Of a stretch of DNA of 64,000 nt, positions 52,510 to 60,633 are shown piece by piece. The DNA comes from Alloprevotella sp. Lung230 (lineage in GTDB: Bacteria > Bacteroidota > Bacteroidia > Bacteroidales > Bacteroidaceae), in the NCBI RefSeq assembly GCF_014385435.1, contig NZ_JACSUD010000007.1, positions 1 to 64,000 of the forward strand, given 5' to 3'. Within the stretch, counting starts at the first letter, position 1, and every line of letters starts with the position of its first letter. The translations under genes were made by a program, and so were the position numbers. The notes below the pieces were generated by a model. That model made no database searches. It saw nothing but the letters and a program-made list of their open reading frames with translations, and was not told the DNA's origin.

Positions 52510-53629
52510 TCGTGCGGGGAGCAATGGCGATGCACTCCATTTCGATGAGCCACTCGGGGCGGCAAACGGGGGCAAGGGTGATGACGATGGGGATATTGGG
52601 ATAGCGTTCGGCAAAGAGGTCGCGCACGGTTTTGTAGTCGGCCGTGTCGCGCAGATAGACGATGATTTGCATCACGTGGTCGGTGATGTTCATCGCCCCT
52701 TCGGCCAGAAGAGCTTCGACATTCTCCCACATGCGCTGCGTCTGCCGCACGATATCGCCCACGTGCACCACCGCCCCTTTGTTGTCGATAGAGGCGGTGC
52801 CGCTGATGTAGGCGTGGGCACGGTCGCCAAATTCGAGGAGAGTGCCGCGCTCAAAGGTGACGCCATATTCTATCGTGGGGTTGAGGTGGGTGAGGGCGTA
52901 GAGATAGCGCTGCTGCTCGGGCTGAAAACCGGTCAGGGCGTAGGTGCCGAGCTGGATGAGGGCGTGCGGGTCGGCCGGAAGTCCGCCGATGCCGGTGGAG
53001 GAGATGTAGTGCGTCTCCTTCGTGAGTCCTTGCTGCTCAAAGTTGTCGAGCCGCGCCCGCACCATACCGGCATATTGCGTGTCGACATCGCGCACGAAAA
53101 ACCACGTCCGCACGCAGTGGTCGGCAAGGGTGGCGTTGAAGTGGGCCAAGGTGCGCTCATAGTCGGTGAGGACGGTAGTGGTCTGCTCGGCCGAGTCGCC
53201 GCGGCTGTCGCTCAGCCCCATCTGCCAAAGGTGGCGATAGCCGTTGTGCTCAACGAGGGTGACGCCGGCCTCTTGGCGCAGCGTGGTGCCGCGCTGGAGA
53301 TAGACCCACAGCGCCACTTTCGACCCATCGAGAGGCGGCTGCTGGATGAACGACACAGCACAGTCGCGCTCCTCGCGCATGAGGGGATGCTGGTTGGTGG
53401 CGTCGCTCAGGAAATAGCGCTTCATCACCACCTCTGTGTCGCGCAAGAGGGGGAAATTGGAGAGCTGTTCGGTGGCGAGATAGAGGCGACGGAGCTGACC
53501 TTCAAACTGTTCGCGATGGGGCGCGACGTGGAGCATGAGGTGAAATTCGGCCACGCCGTTGTCAGGGATGAACGCAGAGATTTCGGCCGTGACGCCGAGT
53601 TCGTCCCAATGATATTGGTGGAATGTCAT
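52487..53629 (-). CDS. Rid/YjgF-fold protein
   Basis: 380 aa from ATG at 53629. Two YjgF/chorismatase-like units: the C-terminal third has AHAYISGTASIDNKGAVVHVGDI, QTQRMWENVEALLAEGAM and AERYPNIPIVITLAPVC, typical of the Rid superfamily. The centre has STGIGGLPADPHALI and FVRDVDTQYAGM as in FkbO-type members. Relatives often sit beside ccs/nrf cytochrome genes in Bacteroidota, where their role is not established. An imine or enamine deaminase activity would be a family guess only. Confidence 0.82.
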   Translation of the reverse strand: MTFHQYHWDELGVTAEISAFIPDNGVAEFHLMLHVAPHREQFEGQLRRLYLATEQLSNFPLLRDTEVVMKRYFLSDATNQHPLMREERDCAVSFIQQPPLDGSKVALWVYLQRGTTLRQEAGVTLVEHNGYRHLWQMGLSDSRGDSAEQTTTVLTDYERTLAHFNATLADHCVRTWFFVRDVDTQYAGMVRARLDNFEQQGLTKETHYISSTGIGGLPADPHALIQLGTYALTGFQPEQQRYLYALTHLNPTIEYGVTFERGTLLEFGDRAHAYISGTASIDNKGAVVHVGDIVRQTQRMWENVEALLAEGAMNITDHVMQIIVYLRDTADYKTVRDLFAERYPNIPIVITLAPVCRPEWLIEMECIAIAPRTNENYRAF

Positions 53630-53766
53630 GAATGTGTTTAGGATTGGTCGATGAAAGAAGAGGAGGGGCAAAGCGTCCGCCTTCGGGAGGGGTGCTCCGA
53701 ATGCGGTCAATGAGGCTTTGCCCCGGGGCAGAACCTCATTGCCTTACGTTGTGCGTGGAGCGTTGC

Positions 53767-54495
53767 TTACTCTTTCGCCCCGTGGTTGATCCAGTCTTTG
53801 AGCAGTTTGAAGTATTTCAAGTCCTGCTCGTTGTTGAGGATGTTGGGATGGTCGGCATAGTGGGTAAGTCCGCTGTTGCCGGGGGTGAGTACGCGCACCA
53901 GAAAACTGTGGTCGGCATCACCGGGGACGACGCGCGTCTGGGTGGGGTCGACCGTGGCGGTATGGTTTACCAAGGCGGCGTAGGCGTGTTCGGGCAGGAG
54001 GCTCATCCCACCGGCAGCCTTGTCGGGATGGCCATGGCAGCGTGAGCATTCGCCCTTCTCCACAAACACCACTCGCTTGAGGGTGCTGAACATGCCGGCA
54101 TCGACCTTGTTCACCTCCAATCGGAGGGTGTCGCGTTCGTTTTTGCGCATGGCGTCGGTCACCTCCACTTTGTCGAGCGTAACGATGCGTTCGCGCAAGC
54201 GGTCGACGATGGCCAGTTCGATGGTGGAGGCTTGGGGCGAAATGTTGTCCAGCACCAACGGGCTGCCGGGCGAAACGTGTTTCTGCACGATGGAGTACGG
54301 GCTGTCTTTGCCGAAAGCGGCCAGCACGAGGTCATACTCCTCCGGCCATTGGTCAAAGCCCGAAATCTCACCGGTGAGCTTGGCCACCAGTCCGTCGTGT
54401 TCAAACGAGATTTCCTTGGGATAGATGTTGCCCGAGTCGCACGCCGCAAAGACGAGGAGGCTCAACAGCGCTGCAAAGATACTGATTTTCTTCAT
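53767..54495 (-). CDS. Cytochrome c-type lipoprotein
   Basis: 242 aa. The signal peptide ends in the lipobox VFAAC (Cys 19). One heme-binding motif, CSRCH, stands about two-thirds along, followed by a distal Met candidate (GGMSLLPEHAY). The N-terminal half is β-rich and unrecognised. Anchored in a membrane leaflet facing the periplasm, it could pass electrons to or from the di-heme oxidoreductase encoded upstream. The heme would be attached by the ResB-CcsA protein. Confidence 0.85.
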   Translation of the reverse strand: MKKISIFAALLSLLVFAACDSGNIYPKEISFEHDGLVAKLTGEISGFDQWPEEYDLVLAAFGKDSPYSIVQKHVSPGSPLVLDNISPQASTIELAIVDRLRERIVTLDKVEVTDAMRKNERDTLRLEVNKVDAGMFSTLKRVVFVEKGECSRCHGHPDKAAGGMSLLPEHAYAALVNHTATVDPTQTRVVPGDADHSFLVRVLTPGNSGLTHYADHPNILNNEQDLKYFKLLKDWINHGAKE

Positions 54496-54516
54496 TTGGA
54501 CGGCAGTTGGAGGGCG

Positions 54517-55743
54517 TTAGAATGAGTATTGGAGCTGCACACGGGCCGAGTGGGTGGCGATGCCGAGGTCGTCGTTGTCGCGGTCGAGCTGCGTCTGGTG
54601 TCCCCAGCGGCCGGTGTATTGGTACATGGCAGAGAGTTTCAGTCCCGTGCCGCGGAAGAAGTAGTTGATGCCCACGGCCGGCGAGTTGAGATAGCCATCG
54701 AGGCCGCTGCCGTTGCGGTCGTAGAAGTCGTAGCGCGCTGCGAGCTGGAGTTGCGGTGTGGCAAAATAGCCGATTTGGGCGTAGGCACCGAAATAGTTGA
54801 AGGTGTCGCGTATCTTCATGCGCTTGGTGAACCCGACATGCATCATGTAGGCCTCAGCGCCCACATACCAGCGGTGGTAGAGGAGGGCGTATTCCACGCC
54901 GAAGCGGGTGTCGTTGGTGCTCTCGTTTTCACTCTCCACATTGAGGTTGGCGCTCGCACCGATGAGCATCTTCTTTTCGTTCAGGCGCTTGGCGTTGCCC
55001 TGCGTGGTGGGCATCACGCCCCACGGCATGTAGGTGAGGCGGGCAGCGTAGAGGAGCGAGGGGATGTGCCAATCGTCGGAGAGGGTTTTGGTAGCGGCAT
55101 TGGTGTTGCCGGCCGTACCGTTGTAGATGCCCACTTCGTAGCCCCACTTGGCAACGTCCTTGCCGTCCTTGCCCAAAAGGCCGTGAGCCTGCACGCCCAT
55201 GTCCCAGCCGGTCATCATGGAGGGCGTGACGGCGTTGAGAGAGTGAGGCATGATCACAGCGGCCGTGAGCGAAGTGGGGAGCAGGGGCATGAGGGTTTCG
55301 CCCAAGGTGGTATTGAAGGCGTGGGTAAAGGGCGTCTTGAACTTACCGGCGCGGAGCGAAAGGCGCTTGTCGAGGCGCACGTCAAACCACGCCTGCTGGA
55401 GCAAACCCGCACCGCTGCCGGCAGCGTTGATGGAGAGGTTGTAGGCCACGCGGTCGTAGGCTTTTCCCGTAAATCCGAGCACGGCATAGGGCATGGCAAA
55501 TCCGGAGTTGGCCACGTTGTCTTGGTTGTAGGCCTTGTCGAGCCCTTCGTCGTCGTACCAGTTGAACGAGGCGTTGGACTGCACCATGAGGTAGGGCTTG
55601 AACTCAAAGTTGCCGTTGTTGCTGCGGATGGTCATGGCGCGGTCGTCGTCGATGCTGACCACACCGTTGTCGATGCGCTCTTCTTGAGCAAAGGTGGGGA
55701 GGAAAGCCGCCAAAAGGGAGGCGGCGAGGAGATATTTTTTCAT
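54517..55743 (-). CDS. Outer-membrane porin (O/P type)
   Basis: 408 aa. The signal peptide ends LPTFAQ; the rest is repeated β-strand sequence with aromatic girdles (YLMVQSNASFNWYDDEG, LSLRAGKFKTPFTHAFN, LQLAARYDFYDRNGSG) and a terminal RVQLQYSF ending in Phe, the BAM signal. Fits the phosphate-selective porin O/P family; the solute is not known. The gap to the upstream di-heme gene is 220 nt and carries array E, so it may have its own promoter. Confidence 0.87.
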   Translation of the reverse strand: MKKYLLAASLLAAFLPTFAQEERIDNGVVSIDDDRAMTIRSNNGNFEFKPYLMVQSNASFNWYDDEGLDKAYNQDNVANSGFAMPYAVLGFTGKAYDRVAYNLSINAAGSGAGLLQQAWFDVRLDKRLSLRAGKFKTPFTHAFNTTLGETLMPLLPTSLTAAVIMPHSLNAVTPSMMTGWDMGVQAHGLLGKDGKDVAKWGYEVGIYNGTAGNTNAATKTLSDDWHIPSLLYAARLTYMPWGVMPTTQGNAKRLNEKKMLIGASANLNVESENESTNDTRFGVEYALLYHRWYVGAEAYMMHVGFTKRMKIRDTFNYFGAYAQIGYFATPQLQLAARYDFYDRNGSGLDGYLNSPAVGINYFFRGTGLKLSAMYQYTGRWGHQTQLDRDNDDLGIATHSARVQLQYSF

Positions 55744-55824
55744 TGTTATGGAGTTGTAAGGATGAGGTGAGGGAGAGGAATTTTCGTAACCCTCCGAATT
55801 TTAAGCAACTCTGTCGCCACAAAA

Positions 55825-55905
55825 TCGCCAAAGGGTGGCGACGCGTCGCCAAAAGCGTGGCGTTTCATCGCCAAAGGGGCGGCGTTGCAACGCCACGGCG
55901 CGGAG
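55825..55905. repeat. Array E: four 21-22 nt dyad units
   Basis: TCGCC (last unit ACGCC) recurs at 55825, 55846, 55868 and 55890, spacings 21, 22 and 22, with an extra half-unit start at 55814. Each unit pairs its start with an inverse TGGCG/GGGCG segment about 10 nt on, e.g. TCGCCAAAGGGTGGCGA. Lies in the 220-nt gap between the di-heme and porin genes. Confidence 0.8.
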
Positions 55906-55963
55906 TTTTTTGCGGCAAGGACATGGAAAGAAAATTCCAAGGACTTGGCGTTTTGGGCGATGC

Positions 55964-57418
55964 TTAGAGCGAGTTGACAAACTTGATGAGGGCTTCGCGG
56001 TCGGCCTTTTTCATCTTCATGAAGAGGCGCTTCGAGGCTTCACCTTCCCCGCCGTGCCAGAGGATGGCCTCTTTGACATTGCGGGCGCGGCCGTCGTGGA
56101 GGAAGTAGGTGTGGCCGTTCACTGTTTGTTGCAGCCCGATGCCCCAGAGGGGCGTGGTGCGCCATTCGTTGCCGCGGGCCAGTCCGCTCACATAGTTGTC
56201 GTTCAGGCCGACACCCATGATTTCGCTGCCCATGTCGTGGAGGAGATAGTCGGAATAGGGGTGGACGGTTTGGTTGCCGAGCCAGGGCAATTCCGTGCCG
56301 TTGAGGAGGGTGGCACCACGGGGACGCGTGCGGAGGGTGGTGACATGGCAGAGGTGGCACTTGGCTTGATAGAACATCCGTTCGCCGTGCTTCACCTCGG
56401 GATCGTTCACGTTGCGACGCGCCGGCACACCGAGGGTGTGGAGATAGAGGTCGACGTCCTCCATGTCGCGCGTGGAGACATCGAGCTTGTGGTAGCGTAA
56501 GCCCATGGATCCGCCCTCTTGGATTTGCCGCTGACCTTCGGAGATTTCCTCGGGGAAGCGGCTGTTGGTGGCGCCCATGTCGGAGGAGAAACCGAGTTCT
56601 ACGGTCAGGTCGGCGTGTTGTGCTTTGTTGCCCGAGAGGCCGAGCTGCATCCGGCCGCGCTCGAAGATGTAGTTGGCACGGCCCGAGATGCCATATTCAG
56701 GATAGTTGCTCTTGCGCGCCAGGGCTTCGATTTCCTTCGGGTCGAGGGCCATCATCTGGCCTAAGCCCACGTGGCGGAGAGGGATGCGCACGGTGCAGAA
56801 GAGTTCTTCGGGGCGGATGTTGCGGCCATCGAGCCCCGGCATGTACCAGTCGGTGATGGTGTAGGTGGGAGCAGCGAGTTCGTAAGTTTCGCCGTCGGGA
56901 AATTGTCCCTTTTCATAGCGCCAGTCCACTTTGAGTTTGCCCTCGGGTCGCACGCCGTAGATGCTCTGGTCGTGGAGGACACGGCCATAGTTTTGGAAGA
57001 AAGCACCATTACGACGGGTGATGTAGATGAGCATTGAGGAGAAACCGTAGTCGCCCGATCCATAGGCGCCATCGGCACGCTTCGTCCACACCGATGGCGT
57101 GGTGCGGCCGGCGTTGCGGTGGCAGCTTCCGCAGGCGTAGCCGGCATAGACCGGGCCGAGACCGCTGCTTGAGGTCAGCGCGTCGTCATAGAGGCCGTCG
57201 CCATCGCGGAAGCGTGCGGCCAGTTCGCCCCGCACCCAGTCGCTGTTGGCATCGTAGGCATAGGTAGAGGTGAGGAACACCGTGGAGTTGCCCGCCGAGA
57301 GGGCGAAACCTTCGGGTACGGGTTGCTCCACGACTTCGAGTTCGTCGCCTTTGTCCTCGCAGGCCGTCAGCGGAAGCAGGGGCAGCAAAAGAAAGGTGAG
57401 TTTACTTAAATTGTTCAT
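55964..57418 (-). CDS. Di-heme oxidoreductase lipoprotein (DUF1111 type)
   Basis: 484 aa. The signal peptide ends in the lipobox LTAC. Two CxxCH motifs are visible: CGSCHRNAG near residue 100 and CHLCHVTTL near residue 350. The family-specific tail is GLQQTVNGHTYFLHDGRARNVKEAILWHGGEGE, as in the 'thiol oxidoreductase' DUF1111 family that is habitually encoded beside imelysins in iron-regulated loci. Probably periplasmic redox chemistry on a metal or thiol. The imelysin gene precedes it, with a hairpin between. Confidence 0.9.
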   Translation of the reverse strand: MNNLSKLTFLLLPLLPLTACEDKGDELEVVEQPVPEGFALSAGNSTVFLTSTYAYDANSDWVRGELAARFRDGDGLYDDALTSSSGLGPVYAGYACGSCHRNAGRTTPSVWTKRADGAYGSGDYGFSSMLIYITRRNGAFFQNYGRVLHDQSIYGVRPEGKLKVDWRYEKGQFPDGETYELAAPTYTITDWYMPGLDGRNIRPEELFCTVRIPLRHVGLGQMMALDPKEIEALARKSNYPEYGISGRANYIFERGRMQLGLSGNKAQHADLTVELGFSSDMGATNSRFPEEISEGQRQIQEGGSMGLRYHKLDVSTRDMEDVDLYLHTLGVPARRNVNDPEVKHGERMFYQAKCHLCHVTTLRTRPRGATLLNGTELPWLGNQTVHPYSDYLLHDMGSEIMGVGLNDNYVSGLARGNEWRTTPLWGIGLQQTVNGHTYFLHDGRARNVKEAILWHGGEGEASKRLFMKMKKADREALIKFVNSL

Positions 57419-57482
57419 TGTCGTCTGTAAAAGAAGGAGGGACTTTTCCTATCCAAGAAAAGCCGTCAAAGAAAAGCAGAAA

Positions 57483-57521
57483 CTCGCAGCTGCTCCAAAG
57501 AGGTCTTTGAGCAGCCGCGAG
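57483..57521 (-). terminator. Hairpin between imelysin and di-heme genes
   Basis: 13-nt arms CTCGCAGCTGCTC and GAGCAGCCGCGAG with one mismatch. On the minus strand it is followed by TTTCTGCTTTTCTTT. It could attenuate read-through, lowering expression of the downstream genes relative to imelysin. Confidence 0.6.
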
Positions 57522-57556
57522 AAAGAGAGATAGAGCCGTTTCGTGCTCCGCGCGAT

Positions 57557-58690
57557 TTACTTGATGGTGCGGGGCATGCCGTCCTTGAAGAGGAGGTATT
57601 CGAGCGTGTGGAAACCGCGGAGCCCTTGGGCTGCACCGATGGCCTTGTTGTCTTCATCGAAATCACCTGACCAGTTCAGCGCGTCATACTTGCCGGACTT
57701 GAGCACATTGACAATACCCACTTGGTCGAGCGGCCAAGAGTCCATGTTGGGGTCGAGACCGAGGTCGGCCACCGGACCAAAGAGGAAAGCTTCGCTGGTC
57801 TCCCAGGGTGTGCGAGCAGCAATCCAACTTTCGGCAGCGGCTTTGAAGGCAGCATTGGAAGGTTGAGCTTTGAGAGCATCAATCTTGGCTTTCAAGTCAA
57901 GGGTAGCACGTTCCAAGTCAGCATAGGTGGGGAGCACCACGTTGTCTACGTAGACCGAAACGATACGAGTAAATTCGGCTTCGTCGGCGGCAGTGTTGCT
58001 CTCGGAGACGAGGGGCTTCACCTTCTTGTCGAGGAGTTCGTTGAGGGCAGCGCAGGCGTCTTGAGCGGCCTTGGCTTCCTTGCTGCCGATGTTGTTGCGG
58101 AAAGGTTGAGGAATGTCTTGGATGGCCTTGGCAGCTGCGGCAATGGCCTTGTCTACCTGAGCGGCGAGGGCAGCGTCCTTGCTGTAGATGAAGCCGAGGA
58201 GCGAAGGAGCGGTCTGGGTGTCTTTGTTGTAGACGCCCGTGCGGTTGCCATAGAAGGCGTTGCGGATGGAGTAGATGTTGTTGGTGTAGTCGTCGCGAGA
58301 GTGCCAGGAGTACCAAGACTCAACGGCATAGAGGGCTTCGGTGCGTCGGCCGCTCAACCACTTGGTCAAGGGGTCACCGATTTTGGTTTCACCCACTTCG
58401 TTGGAGATTTCCACACAACCGTCAATGATTTGCACCACAGCGTTTTTCAAAGTGGGGTACTTTGAGTTGGCCTTCTTGAAGGTTACGCCAAAGGCTTCGC
58501 TCTCCTTATAGCCCTTGCTCCAAGAGTCGTTGAGCGTTTTGGCGTCATTCACGAGGAGCTGTGCGGCATAGGCGGCATAGTTCACCCAAGAAGAGGCGTT
58601 TTCTTGATTGTAGTCGAGATGGATGGCCATCTCCTTTTCGTCGACCTTGTCATCGCTGCAAGCGGTGAACATCGTTGCGCCCGAAAGCAA
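57557..58690 (-). CDS. Imelysin-family (peptidase M75-like) lipoprotein, 5' end disturbed
   Basis: About 377 aa of open frame. Imelysin signatures: WVNYAAYAAQLLVNDAK, a GxHxxE-type element in LRGFHTLEYLLFKDG near the C-terminus, and long helices between. The frame runs back through a good lipoprotein signal (FLCAALLLSGATMFTAC) with no ATG, GTG or TTG ahead of it other than the TTG used here inside the signal. The only nearby ATG (58713) is in another frame, so a one-base change probably separates start codon and body. Imelysins bind metal, chiefly iron, at the outer membrane or in the periplasm. Encoded between the His-rich outer-membrane protein and the di-heme protein. Confidence 0.8.
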   Translation of the reverse strand: MLSGATMFTACSDDKVDEKEMAIHLDYNQENASSWVNYAAYAAQLLVNDAKTLNDSWSKGYKESEAFGVTFKKANSKYPTLKNAVVQIIDGCVEISNEVGETKIGDPLTKWLSGRRTEALYAVESWYSWHSRDDYTNNIYSIRNAFYGNRTGVYNKDTQTAPSLLGFIYSKDAALAAQVDKAIAAAAKAIQDIPQPFRNNIGSKEAKAAQDACAALNELLDKKVKPLVSESNTAADEAEFTRIVSVYVDNVVLPTYADLERATLDLKAKIDALKAQPSNAAFKAAAESWIAARTPWETSEAFLFGPVADLGLDPNMDSWPLDQVGIVNVLKSGKYDALNWSGDFDEDNKAIGAAQGLRGFHTLEYLLFKDGMPRTIK

Positions 58691-58740
58691 GAGGGCAGCA
58701 CAGAGGAAATCATTGTAGATATGTTTTGTTTGAGTAGAGT

Positions 58741-60186
58741 TTATTTCTTCAAGAACCAGCCGGTGAAAGCGATGCCGAGGGCAAACTCGTTTTCGGAATT
58801 GAAGCGTCCGCTACCGATGGAGCGCGTGGTGTAGTCGGCTTTGAGGATGACGCCGTTGCCGACGCGATAGTTCAAGCCCATCGTCCACATGGAGGTTTTC
58901 AAGCGCTGGTCGGCCACGTGGGGAGCGAGGACTTTCTCCTGCGGATTGTAGTATTCATAGCGCACGAAAGGCAGAAGCTCGGGCATCGTGGGGCAGCTGA
59001 TGATGTTGCGCAGATTGACGCCTACTTCACCGCCGCAGCTCATGGCGTTCTTGGCCACCGGCGTGACGCGCGAATAGGGCGAAGCGTTGGAGTGGCGGCC
59101 GTGGCGGCTGCTGATGACGTCCGACTTGGCGAGGTTGCCCCAGACCACGCAACCGCGGGCAGTGACGTAGCGATCGGTGTATTGAGCATCGCCGGAGAGG
59201 ATGCTGAGCGGTGCACGGCCCATGTTGCCATAGTACGAAGGTTTGTCGGAGTTGGCCGACGTGTCGTGACAATAGTAATAGCTGGCGCCGACGCGCAGCC
59301 CTTTCACACCCACCCAGTCGAGGCGGGCGGCATAGCCGGGGCTGGTGAAGTTGTCTTCTTCAAAAAGACCTTGTTTGCCCGAAGCCACCCACGTGTTGCG
59401 GTCGAATCCATTGGCGTTCAGGCCGGCCACGACCATCACCTGATAGTCGAACGTGGCGGCACGGCTACCCACACGACCGAAAGCGGCAAGTCCCGTCTCG
59501 TGCCACGTGCAGGGCAACAGCATGCGCTCGCCTTCGGGGCGGACGGTGCCGAAGAAGTTCATCGGTTCGTGGTGGGCGTTGGTCAAGCCCACGGGCACAA
59601 TCATGTGGCCGGCGCGGAGGTTGAAGGTGGGCGTGATGAGCCGCGTGATGTGGAACTGCTCGATGGCCACTTCCCCTCCCTTTTCAATTTCAGTTTCGTA
59701 CTCTCCATTCTCTGTATTTTCCAACTCTACAGCCTGTCCTGTGCCACCGGACTCAAACTCGATTTCAGCACTCAAAATCCAGTTTTTGGAAAACTTGTAG
59801 TCGAGTGCGAGCCCGAAGCGGGGAATGGAGATGGTGTTGCGATGGGTGCGCGGATTGCCGTCGGCACCGCCATAGAAGCGGTTGATGCCGTAGTCCTTGA
59901 AGGCCGCCACCGCTTCGCCATAGCCACCGAGGCGAAACTGGTGGAAGTGGTCGGGGTCTTGATGTTTATGGGGTTTCTTTTTTTTATCGTTCGAGCGGCC
60001 TTGCATGGGCGTAGTAGCACTGGTCACGCCATCGGGATGGTGGTGTTCGGTGGCCCCTGTTGTGCCATCCAGCACGGGCGTATCGATTTGCGACATGATG
60101 GAGTCTTTGATGGGACATTGTGCCGTGGCCGTGGCCGACATCAGCAGTCCGGCAAAAAGCAGAAAGGAAAGAGGAGAACGAGACAT
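58741..60186 (-). CDS. Outer-membrane β-barrel protein with His-rich N-terminus
   Basis: 481 aa from ATG at 60186 (MSRSPLSFLLFAGLL). After the signal peptide (ending ATATAQ) comes a metal-binding-looking stretch (TEHHHPDG, KKKPHKHQDPDHFHQF). The remainder is a porin-like barrel (LGGYGEAVAAFKDYG, GLALDYKFSKNWILSAEIEFE, FNLRAGHMIVPVGLTNAHHEP) ending AFTGWFLKK. Possibly an outer-membrane metal-entry channel. First gene of the metal/cytochrome locus; its stop is about 50 nt before the imelysin frame, which overlaps its 3' end region only without a start codon. Confidence 0.85.
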   Translation of the reverse strand: MSRSPLSFLLFAGLLMSATATAQCPIKDSIMSQIDTPVLDGTTGATEHHHPDGVTSATTPMQGRSNDKKKKPHKHQDPDHFHQFRLGGYGEAVAAFKDYGINRFYGGADGNPRTHRNTISIPRFGLALDYKFSKNWILSAEIEFESGGTGQAVELENTENGEYETEIEKGGEVAIEQFHITRLITPTFNLRAGHMIVPVGLTNAHHEPMNFFGTVRPEGERMLLPCTWHETGLAAFGRVGSRAATFDYQVMVVAGLNANGFDRNTWVASGKQGLFEEDNFTSPGYAARLDWVGVKGLRVGASYYYCHDTSANSDKPSYYGNMGRAPLSILSGDAQYTDRYVTARGCVVWGNLAKSDVISSRHGRHSNASPYSRVTPVAKNAMSCGGEVGVNLRNIISCPTMPELLPFVRYEYYNPQEKVLAPHVADQRLKTSMWTMGLNYRVGNGVILKADYTTRSIGSGRFNSENEFALGIAFTGWFLKK

Positions 60187-60247
60187 TGTTGCGAGAAAGA
60201 TTACGAAAAAGATTTTTGCAGATTTGTTTACATAATGATTTGGACTG

Positions 60248-60255
60248 CAAAAGTA
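60248..60255 (-). promoter_or_regulatory. -7 element of the metal/cytochrome locus
   Basis: The plus strand reads CAAAAGTA, i.e. TACTTTTG on the minus strand, 62 nt before the ATG at 60186. The divergent gap 60187-60633 holds this and the regulator promoter (60550). I see no gene and no clear dyad operator in it. Confidence 0.6.
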
Positions 60256-60549
60256 AGGACTATTTAACAAGCATGCAATCACCAAAATAGGGTAATTTCG
60301 GCAAGCCGACAAGAAGAAATGAGATGGGCAACACCCACTTTCGGGCATAAATTTAGCATAAAGCCCTGTTTCCTTTCACTGATAGAGAAGAACAGTCGTG
60401 CCGCTGCAGCCGCTGAAAATGAAGTTTTTCGCCCGTAAATTTGCCATATTCAAGGAAAGATTGCATAAAAAACACAGTCTACGAAGCAAAAAGGAAGGAA
60501 CAAACAGAATTATGCTTATAGATAGCGATGATAACTAAAAAATATGTTG

Positions 60550-60557
60550 TAACTTTG
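60550..60557 (+). promoter_or_regulatory. -7 element of the hemerythrin-LuxR regulator gene
   Basis: TAACTTTG matches TAnnTTTG, 76 nt before the ATG at 60634, leaving a leader of about 70 nt. Confidence 0.6.
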
Positions 60558-60633
60558 TCCCGAAAAATAGGGCGTACAAGGGTGCTATGACACCCTCTGC
60601 CATGGGCTGCGCCCCCAAGCAACAATAAGAACT

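Noticed and set aside
54529-55770. Plus-strand frame antisense to the porin gene
   Set aside because: Val/Glu/His-rich antisense shadow; the porin has a signal peptide and a terminal Phe.
58918-60267. Plus-strand frame antisense to the His-rich barrel gene
   Set aside because: Antisense shadow without a recognisable start context or domain.
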